From: CAZCPB01 sp044223975
GTDB lineage: Bacteria > Planctomycetota > Phycisphaerae > Phycisphaerales > UBA1924
Reading direction: 5' to 3'
Assembly (NCBI GenBank): GCA_044223975.1
Contig: JBGALI010000023.1
Span: 1 to 64,000, forward strand
Length of the DNA stretch: 64,000 bases
The translations under genes and the position numbers were made by a program. The notes beneath the pieces are model-generated. The model was not told where the DNA came from and searched no databases. It saw nothing but the letters and a program-made list of their open reading frames with translations. The number at the start of each line of letters is the position of its first letter. Positions within the stretch are counted from its first letter, which is position 1. Of the stretch, positions 58,367-64,000 are shown piece by piece.

Positions 58367-58855
58367 CTACCGCGCCTCGGGCTGCTTGCCACACTCCGGG
58401 CACAATGATCCCGCCGCAAGCCCAGCCCGGTCGTAGCCGCACGCGGGGCACGCGCCCTCGCGGGCGCGGCGCATGTACTTCACGTCCGCTCTCCATGCCG
58501 CGGCCGTGGCGAGGAGCGAGAGGAGGGGGAGGGGCCACAGCGGAAGCACGTAGTCTCCATACTGTGTGGGCAGTTCCCATTCGACTGACCACTGCGGGGC
58601 GTCTTTTCCTCTGCTTTCCCAATGCCATTCCCACTCTGACATCCGGTGCCTGTCGAACATGCGCGCCGTGTAGAGGCGGCCACCCATTACGGAAGGCCCT
58701 TGGCCGAACTGTGAGAGCTCATAGACGCTTATCCACCCGCTCCCGATCCACACCACCAGCAGAAGCACGGTGAGCCCAGCGCAGCCCCACTTCACCGTCC
58801 TTCGGACGGCTCTCCCAAGCCACGGATGCTTGCGGGTGGTAGGGGCGGTGGGCAC
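58367..58855 (-). CDS. Array paralogue P7 (first in transcription order)
   Basis: 162 residues if GTG 58855 is used, which aligns with P2 (VPTAPTTRKHPWLGRAVRRT); an ATG at 58894 would add 13 residues. A TACACT box ends 6 nt before this GTG, so a leaderless message is possible. Centre is charged and Trp-rich (DRHRMSEWEWHWESRGKDAP). Shared helix 2 (variant PLWPLPLLS) and ribbon; tail KQPEAR. Probably the promoter-proximal gene. Confidence 0.75.
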   Translation of the reverse strand: MPTAPTTRKHPWLGRAVRRTVKWGCAGLTVLLLVVWIGSGWISVYELSQFGQGPSVMGGRLYTARMFDRHRMSEWEWHWESRGKDAPQWSVEWELPTQYGDYVLPLWPLPLLSLLATAAAWRADVKYMRRAREGACPACGYDRAGLAAGSLCPECGKQPEAR

Positions 58856-58944
58856 GCGAGAAGTGTAAAGCGGTGCAGCAGCCCACGCGCTCAAGCAGGG
58901 GCCTTGACCACGCTACCCGCCGCCGCGGCTTGTACCATTGGCGG

Positions 58945-59373
58945 ATGGCCGATTCGAGTGCAAGCCCCGTACGAACCGACAGCCGCGGCGGCGCGCTGGT
59001 CCACGAGGCCAGATCGCGCGACGGTAGTTGGCATGTTGCGGTGTTCGGTCCCACCGAGCGGTGTAAGTTCAACTACGCCTATGCGACCAGTATCGAACAC
59101 GGTTCTTGGTCCTTCGGCGTTGGGCGTGACCCGGTCGGGAAAGAACATATCGAGGTTCGTTGGGACCTGCCAAATGCTTCCTGGGGCATCTTCATCGATG
59201 CAGAATGCTGGGCCATCTACACGCACCAGGTCGGGCTTCGCCTAGGGAAACATCGGATGCACTCCCGGAGCGGTCCGCACGTGCGGCCGTTCAGTGATGA
59301 CGAGATTCGATTCCTCTGCGCCAAGCGCCGCGGACAGCGCAAAGGCACGAAAGGGCACGTTGCTGAGGAATAG
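58945..59373 (+). CDS. Soluble protein of unknown function
   Basis: 142 residues. A globular pattern with several Trp and Gly (HGSWSFGVGRDPVGKEHIEV, LPNASWGIFIDAECWAIYTH), no signal peptide or helix. It is divergent from the array. No family identified. Confidence 0.6.
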   Translation: MADSSASPVRTDSRGGALVHEARSRDGSWHVAVFGPTERCKFNYAYATSIEHGSWSFGVGRDPVGKEHIEVRWDLPNASWGIFIDAECWAIYTHQVGLRLGKHRMHSRSGPHVRPFSDDEIRFLCAKRRGQRKGTKGHVAEE

Positions 59374-59886
59374 TAGGGGAGAGCCCCGCCACACCTCTGA
59401 GCCTCGCTCCGCCGTCAATAGCGCGGCACCAAGCTGCGAGGTCCGCCGCGCGCGGCACGGTCATGCGGTCAATCGGCGCCGCCCCCCTGCGATGGTGGCG
59501 GCGGTTGCGTCTCATTGCTTGTCACCAGTGGAGCGACCGGCCAATTCCGCCTTCGGGGCCAACACCGTGGTTTGGGGGCACACAGAAGTGTGCGAGATGA
59601 GCCCGTCAACGCACGGAATTGTGGCCCGGCCGACGCGAAAACCACAGATCCGTGTGCGACCATTAATTTGCATTGGATCGAGCGCATTTGAGCAACTCGC
59701 GCGGGGCGAACTCGGTATGCTTTCGCGGCCGTAGGCAGCGTTTCCGGACCATGGGGGTCTCGAATGTCGCTCACTCAGCCACCTCAATGTGGCGTCCAAG
59801 TGCGGCGGGTTTGTTTGCATTTCGTCCGAGTGTGTGGCAGGTTTATCGGGGGGAAACTGCGCCCAGAGGGACGGAGTGAACAGCCG
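59374..59886. other. Intergenic stretch, about 510 nt
   Basis: It contains copy 5 of the dispersed hairpin repeat at its left end and otherwise no convincing gene. Open frames crossing it are shadow-like. Confidence 0.5.
59381..59428. repeat. Dispersed hairpin repeat, copy 5 (extended)
   Basis: GAGCCCCGCC followed by an inverted copy GAGCCTCGCTCC...GCGCGGC, 8 nt after the previous stop codon. Confidence 0.5.
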
Positions 59887-60912
59887 ATGACGCACTCGCA
59901 ACGATGCGCCGCTACGGCGTTGCTTTCCGCGGCTGGACTGCTCGCGCTTGCGGCTCCGGCCCGCGCCGACATCCCTCCGCCCGATTACGACTTTCAGTGG
60001 GCGAACATCAGCGACCGCAACAACGCCGCGTACCCGGGGCCGGGGGGCAACGCGGGGCGCGGGTCGGTGTCGTATGCGTACCGCATCTCCAAGCTGGAGA
60101 TCACGAGCCAGCAGTGGGCGGACTTTCTGAACATGGCCGTGCGCCAAGGCGTGAACCTGAATGCCTACGCGCTCAAGCCCAGCTTCTGGGGTGCAAGCCA
60201 GGCGGGCAGCCAGTTCGCGGTGAGCAAGCCGATGCAGGGAGTGCTGGGGTTGAACTGGCGCGCAGGTGCCTACTACTGCAATTGGCTTACGAACGGCAAG
60301 CAGGAGAGCTGGGCCAGTTGCCAGAGCGGCGCGTACGACGCCTCCACGTTCAGCGGCGTTCCCGGTCAGCCGTACACCGATCAGCTGTACCACTCGGCGG
60401 GCGCGAAGTTCTGGATTCCCACGCTCGATGAGTATCTGAAGGCCGCCCACTATGACCCCAACGGCAACGGGCTGGGGCAGCCGCGGTGGTGGGCGCAGCC
60501 GTACAGGTCGGACACGGCTGCGATCCCGGGGCCGCCGCCGCCAGGAGCGGGGCAGACCAGCGGCGGGTGGGACCCCGGAGACTTCTCCGAGCTCTCCCAG
60601 AATTTGGGTGCGTACACGACCTCGACCTCGGCATATGGACTGTGGGATCTGTCAGGCGGTTCCAAGGAATGGCTCGAAACCCCCATCGGGCTTGATAGCA
60701 GTACGGGATTCTACAAGAGCCGCAGGGTGATGGGCTCGTATGCGGGCGAAAGAGGTTACGACCAACGAGACAACGCTTTCGGCGTCGACTTTGACTACCC
60801 CGCCGAAGACGGCTTCTACGGCTTCCGAATTGCTGGCCAGATTCCGGCGCCGTCCGTGGTGACGGTCGCCTTTGTTGGAAGCGCTGGGTTCCTGTATCGC
60901 CGGAGAAGGTAA
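59887..60912 (+). CDS. Secreted FGE/SUMF1-like protein with PEP-CTERM-like tail
   Basis: 341 residues. Signal peptide (LLSAAGLLALAAPARA), then a sulfatase-modifying-factor-like domain: YRISKLEITSQQWADFLNMA, AYYCNWLTNGKQ, YGLWDLSGGSKEWLE and YGFRIAG match the FGE fold. The C-terminus IPAPSVVTVAFVGSAGFLYR followed by RRR resembles the PEP-CTERM sorting signal. FGE enzymes that activate sulfatases are usually cytoplasmic or in the ER, so an exported, surface-sorted member probably has another role. Confidence 0.8.
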   Translation: MTHSQRCAATALLSAAGLLALAAPARADIPPPDYDFQWANISDRNNAAYPGPGGNAGRGSVSYAYRISKLEITSQQWADFLNMAVRQGVNLNAYALKPSFWGASQAGSQFAVSKPMQGVLGLNWRAGAYYCNWLTNGKQESWASCQSGAYDASTFSGVPGQPYTDQLYHSAGAKFWIPTLDEYLKAAHYDPNGNGLGQPRWWAQPYRSDTAAIPGPPPPGAGQTSGGWDPGDFSELSQNLGAYTTSTSAYGLWDLSGGSKEWLETPIGLDSSTGFYKSRRVMGSYAGERGYDQRDNAFGVDFDYPAEDGFYGFRIAGQIPAPSVVTVAFVGSAGFLYRRRR

Positions 60913-60935
60913 AGTCTTTTGATAGGAGACAAGGA

Positions 60936-61931
60936 ATGAAACGCCCACTGTTGAGTGGCGTCGGGGTTATCCTGTGCGCCGCGGGGATGGCCCGCGCCGA
61001 CATCGAAGTCAAGCAGTACAACGTCAGTGGCGCACAGGTCGGAGTGACGGACATCCACAACTCTGGCGACGATTTCACCATCACGGTCCACGAAAGCGCC
61101 GCGTCGATCGTGGTAAGGTCGAACGACATCTCCCCCAGTTCGGAGAGCATCGGACGTATCAAGGTAGAGAATGGGAGTGGTGCATCAGAACACAACGTCA
61201 AACTTTATATTGCACAGAGCAAAGATCTGCAGGACATCGAGTTTTATCCTACCAGCGATCCTCCTGCCTGCCATGACTGGGCGGGAATCGAGGACCATCG
61301 CGGAGGCGGAACGCTGGCGCTCAAGGCCCACATCGGCGGCAACCTCACGGGCACGATCATCGGCGCCACGAGTTCCGCGCCCTACACCCGGCTCAACACG
61401 CTCCAAGTCGAAGGCACGATCGGCGCCAAGGTCTACGCCCACGACGGCTACTACCTCGTTGAGTGTAAGAAGGCGGTAGCTACCAACGGCACAGCAATCT
61501 GGTCGGACACCGACATCGGGCTCGTGCGGGCGACCGTCGTGCCCTCGGGCTACGAAGGCAGCGGCGGCGTTGTCCTCGCGGGGCGAGAGAGAGACCTTTC
61601 AAAAACGTACACGATCGACTGGATCGACGCGCCGAACGGCTTCATCGGAGGCGACCCGACTGCTTGCCACGAACTCCCGTCCCAAGCGGCCACGCTCGAG
61701 GCCGGGTTGCCGCCGGCGCTGGTGAACCCGCCCGCGACGTACAGCGTGGCACCCACCACCGTCATCGCCGCCGCTCTTGCAAACCCGCTGCTGCCCGTCA
61801 GGCCGCTGCCCAGCGTGTGCCACGCGGAGCCGTCCCAGCGAGCGACCGCCGCGACCGACATGCCACCGCTGCCAAGGGTCGTGAAATCCCCGCCCGCGAT
61901 CAGGTCGCCTGCGTACTCACTAAGGGAATAG
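60936..61931 (+). CDS. Secreted protein with a C-terminus running antisense to another gene
   Basis: 331 residues. Signal peptide (LLSGVGVILCAAGMARAD), a beta-rich Gly/Ser/Thr domain (to about residue 225), then a tail whose bases are the complement of the beta-propeller gene on the minus strand (from about 61640). The tail is Pro/Ala-rich and probably meaningless, suggesting the original 3' end was lost by rearrangement. Confidence 0.65.
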   Translation: MKRPLLSGVGVILCAAGMARADIEVKQYNVSGAQVGVTDIHNSGDDFTITVHESAASIVVRSNDISPSSESIGRIKVENGSGASEHNVKLYIAQSKDLQDIEFYPTSDPPACHDWAGIEDHRGGGTLALKAHIGGNLTGTIIGATSSAPYTRLNTLQVEGTIGAKVYAHDGYYLVECKKAVATNGTAIWSDTDIGLVRATVVPSGYEGSGGVVLAGRERDLSKTYTIDWIDAPNGFIGGDPTACHELPSQAATLEAGLPPALVNPPATYSVAPTTVIAAALANPLLPVRPLPSVCHAEPSQRATAATDMPPLPRVVKSPPAIRSPAYSLRE

Positions 61932-62365
61932 ACGGTGCCGCTCAATCCAAGCCCAACCTGTTGCCAATCCGAGCCGGTCCATCGCGCGATGTGCCCGACC
62001 GTGGTCGTGCCCGTGCCCTGCCGCGTGAAAGTCCCGCCGGCGTACAACTCGCCGTTGCAGACCGCCAGCGCGTACACATAATCGTTTAGCCCGTTGCCCA
62101 GCGCAGACCACGAGGTTCCGTCCCACATCGCAACGTTGTTGGCCTTCGTCGTTCCGGCCACACCGAACTTTCCTCCCACGACGAGCGCCGGACCTTTGGG
62201 GCCAGCGCCATCTGGGTCCCAAACCGTCGTCGACCACACCGCTTCTCCGTCCACGCCCGGCACTCCTTGGCCCTCGAGCCAATGTCCCGGGCACTGTGCG
62301 GCGCTCGGCGCTGTCAGCGCCCCGGCGACAAGCAGCACGGTCGTCACGTCGCTCTGAAAACTCAT
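61550..62365 (-). CDS. Secreted beta-propeller-like (WDG repeat) protein, 3' end altered
   Basis: 271 residues. Signal peptide ending SAAQC, then repeats of the form MWDGTSWSALGNGL and AVCNGELYAGGTFTRQGTGT, seen about four times. This is the kelch/galactose-oxidase-like repeat common in secreted planctomycete proteins. The C-terminal 35 residues (FERSLSRPARTTPPLPS) break the pattern where the gene overlaps the plus-strand gene, so it is probably truncated. GGGGAG precedes the ATG. Confidence 0.72.
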   Translation of the reverse strand: MSFQSDVTTVLLVAGALTAPSAAQCPGHWLEGQGVPGVDGEAVWSTTVWDPDGAGPKGPALVVGGKFGVAGTTKANNVAMWDGTSWSALGNGLNDYVYALAVCNGELYAGGTFTRQGTGTTTVGHIARWTGSDWQQVGLGLSGTVYSLSEYAGDLIAGGDFTTLGSGGMSVAAVARWDGSAWHTLGSGLTGSSGFARAAAMTVVGATLYVAGGFTSAGGNPASSVAAWDGSSWQAVGSPPMKPFGASIQSIVYVFERSLSRPARTTPPLPS

Positions 62366-62493
62366 CGGCCGGCTCCCCGTGGTGTCCGGCCGCCACTGTA
62401 CCACCTCGCGGAGCAGGCACCTAGCGCAGTGTGCGGGGCGAGTCCATATGGCACCTGCGGAGTGCAGTAGGACAGGTCGGCCCAACAGCGTTG

Positions 62494-62524
62494 AGCCCCG
62501 CTTTACCCCACGGAGCGCGGCCGT
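62494..62524. repeat. Dispersed hairpin repeat, copy 6 (weaker)
   Basis: GAGCCCCGC...GCGCGGCC, between two divergently transcribed genes. Arms are less perfect than in the other copies. Confidence 0.45.
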
Positions 62525-62617
62525 TCCATGAGTGGTTCCCGAACTGATTCCGCTTCCAGCGAGCACTCCGTCCGAGTACAATTGAGCCCCCCACGCGTTA
62601 TCAACGAAGGGAGTTCC

Positions 62618-64000
62618 ATGCGACTGTTGATCGTCCTCAGCGCTATTGGCGCGGCCGGGTCTGCCAGCGCTGCACCTCCGTTCAGGCTGATTATTGCGAA
62701 CGGGCAGACGGTCCCCACCCTCAGCGGACCGTCATTGACTCTTACGTCCTTTGGCGGCTCTTCGACCGGGCGGTACGCCCAGCTCACCGACGATGGCACG
62801 CTCGCCTTAGTCGGCACGGCCCAGACCAAGAGGGGTGTATGGTCCGTGCGTTCGGACGGAACAATCGTGCCGTTCGCGGTCTCGGGCGATGGGGTCCCCG
62901 GGAGCGGCGGAGCGCTGACCTACGGTGGAGCGGCCAGCTTCTTGTTTGAGCCATGGGTTGCCGGGACTGATTTGGTCGCATATGCAGTCCCTGTAATCGG
63001 AGTTGGCCCAAACAACTCAAACGCAGTCATTATCGGTCGCCCTGGTCCAGGGCAGAAATGGGCTGCCCCCTTCGACCCCGCTCCCGGCCTGCCCGGCGTG
63101 ACTTTTCAAGTCTTCTCCCCGCCCAGGCCAACGGTAGGCGGCGGCGTGATGGTTTCAGCAAGCCTGCAGGGCTCCGGAGTCACGACGGCCAATGACCGTG
63201 CGGTCTACCAGTACACCGATACCGACGCGCGGCTCTTGATGCGCGAGGGCGACCAGGCTGTCGGTGAAGCCGCGGGCGTCTACTACAACAACGTTTCCGG
63301 CCAGGCGGTTTCAAGGGGCACTCAACTTCTGTTCGACGGAAACGTGGCCGGCGCTGGCATTACCGACTCGAGCAACTCTCGACGCGTCTGGAGGACAACC
63401 GATTCGGGCCTCGAGACCGTGTGGGCGCAACGGCGCACGCTTGTCCCAGGCTTCAACGATGGCACCGTCTGGACGACGGGATTGCCGCGGTTTTCACGCG
63501 AGGGAGAGCACGCAATCCTCTCCAGTCAGATGTCCGGCCCGACCATCACCTCAAGCAATAACGAGGGCTTGTGGTCTTGGCAGGGCGGGACGTGGCAGTC
63601 GATCATTCGCGAGGGAGAGACCTTTGTAGGACCGGCAGGGGTTCGAACGGTGAGGTCGACGCAGAGTACTGGTTACTCAATAAACGAAAACGGACAGTGG
63701 GTGTCAGGGGTTTCCACTCTGGATTCCGTGGGGGGCACACACAGTGACCTTCTGATAGGCGATTCCTCTGGTCTGCGCGTGCTTCACGAGCTGGGACAGC
63801 AGGCACCGGGGTTGCCGGTCGGCGTGCTCATCGGCTCGACGCAACTCTCCCCGATCAACGAAGTCGGCCAGTTCGCACTAGCTATCACCCTTACTGGCTC
63901 TGGGGTTTCCACTGCCAATGACTTGGCGCTCTACGTCGGCAACGTCGATGGTTCCATGCATCTCGTTGTGCGCAGGGGCGATCTTTTCGAGTACTCACCC
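62618..64000 (+). CDS. Secreted NxxGxxAF-repeat protein, 3' end outside the window
   Basis: 461 codons are open to the end of the window with no stop. ATG at 62618 follows GGGAG. Signal peptide LLIVLSAIGAAGSASA. Internal repeats include TANDRAVYQYTDTDARLLMR, INENGQWVSGVSTL and INEVGQFALAITLTGSGVST. This is the NxxGxxAF choice-of-anchor pattern found in planctomycete surface proteins. A PEP-CTERM-like tail would be expected in the missing part. Confidence 0.8.
   Translation, partial: MRLLIVLSAIGAAGSASAAPPFRLIIANGQTVPTLSGPSLTLTSFGGSSTGRYAQLTDDGTLALVGTAQTKRGVWSVRSDGTIVPFAVSGDGVPGSGGALTYGGAASFLFEPWVAGTDLVAYAVPVIGVGPNNSNAVIIGRPGPGQKWAAPFDPAPGLPGVTFQVFSPPRPTVGGGVMVSASLQGSGVTTANDRAVYQYTDTDARLLMREGDQAVGEAAGVYYNNVSGQAVSRGTQLLFDGNVAGAGITDSSNSRRVWRTTDSGLETVWAQRRTLVPGFNDGTVWTTGLPRFSREGEHAILSSQMSGPTITSSNNEGLWSWQGGTWQSIIREGETFVGPAGVRTVRSTQSTGYSINENGQWVSGVSTLDSVGGTHSDLLIGDSSGLRVLHELGQQAPGLPVGVLIGSTQLSPINEVGQFALAITLTGSGVSTANDLALYVGNVDGSMHLVVRRGDLFEYSP

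Noticed and set aside
55394..58855. CRISPR array as explanation for the regular ~500-bp repeat structure
   Set aside because: Repeats are 110-160 bp and coding, spacers are about 220 bp and in frame, and no cas genes are present; paralogous genes explain it better.
59294..59734. 146-codon plus-strand open frame across the intergenic region before the FGE-like gene
   Set aside because: It overlaps the end of the previous gene in another frame and has Ser/Arg/Pro shadow composition with no ribosome-binding site.

Overview
The window is about 64 kb of G+C-rich DNA from a bacterium that is most likely a planctomycete of class Phycisphaerae. This is inferred from protein families typical of that group: many short membrane proteins with a CGYDRAGL...CPEC zinc ribbon, a secreted protein with WDG-type beta-propeller repeats, a NxxGxxAF-repeat protein, a PEP-CTERM-like tail (hydrophobic stretch plus RRRR), and a wHTH tail common in planctomycetes. 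fliM suggests a flagellated lineage. No 16S rRNA is present, so the placement is provisional.

Core part, 1-40.3 kb. A carbohydrate ABC importer (binding protein and two permeases, no ATPase) lies beside a GH2 beta-mannosidase, suggesting use of mannan-type oligosaccharides. A DUF3465 protein and a HerA-like ATPase follow. A minus-strand operon ppgK-pgi-gnd-pgl links glucose phosphorylation to glycolysis and the pentose phosphate pathway. The pyruvate dehydrogenase genes pdhA-pdhB-pdhC (no E3), an S41 protease and an MFS transporter come next. After nth and yebC there is a classic nusA-infB-ylxP-rbfA operon, extended by an unusual HhH-GPD-like gene and a giant TPR protein. fliM stands alone upstream of nusA, and a DsbD-type thiol:disulfide transporter is divergent from it. 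tRNAs for Val(CAC), Arg(CCG) and Gly(GCC) are present.

Mobile part, 40.3-45.3 kb. Next to tRNA-Gly, and pointing at it, is a tyrosine integrase followed by a Rep-like HTH protein, a small excisionase/AlpA-like HTH protein and a 605-residue unknown protein. The rep-like gene contains five direct repeats (22, 22, 22 and 24 bp apart) beside an AT-rich stretch. This resembles the arrangement of phage lambda ori inside gene O.

Accessory part, 45.3-64 kb. Small membrane and secreted proteins of unknown function dominate. The striking element is a tandem array of seven paralogous genes (55.4-58.9 kb, minus strand) with near-identical ends and completely different centres, mostly separated by the same 9-nt spacer. 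An eighth copy and two broken zinc-ribbon fragments lie nearby. A dispersed hairpin repeat (GAGCCnCGC...GCGnGGCTC) follows many genes here. The right end holds secreted proteins: an FGE-like protein with a sorting tail, two genes that collide antisense to each other, and an unfinished NxxGxxAF-repeat gene.

Several short palindromic repeats (CCCCTCCC/GGGAGGGG, GTGGGGCAGGTG/CACCTGCCAC, and a 30-bp inverted repeat between the two permease genes) occur in both coding and intergenic DNA. They point to REP-like repeat activity. All functional calls come from reading the sequence; no database search was run.
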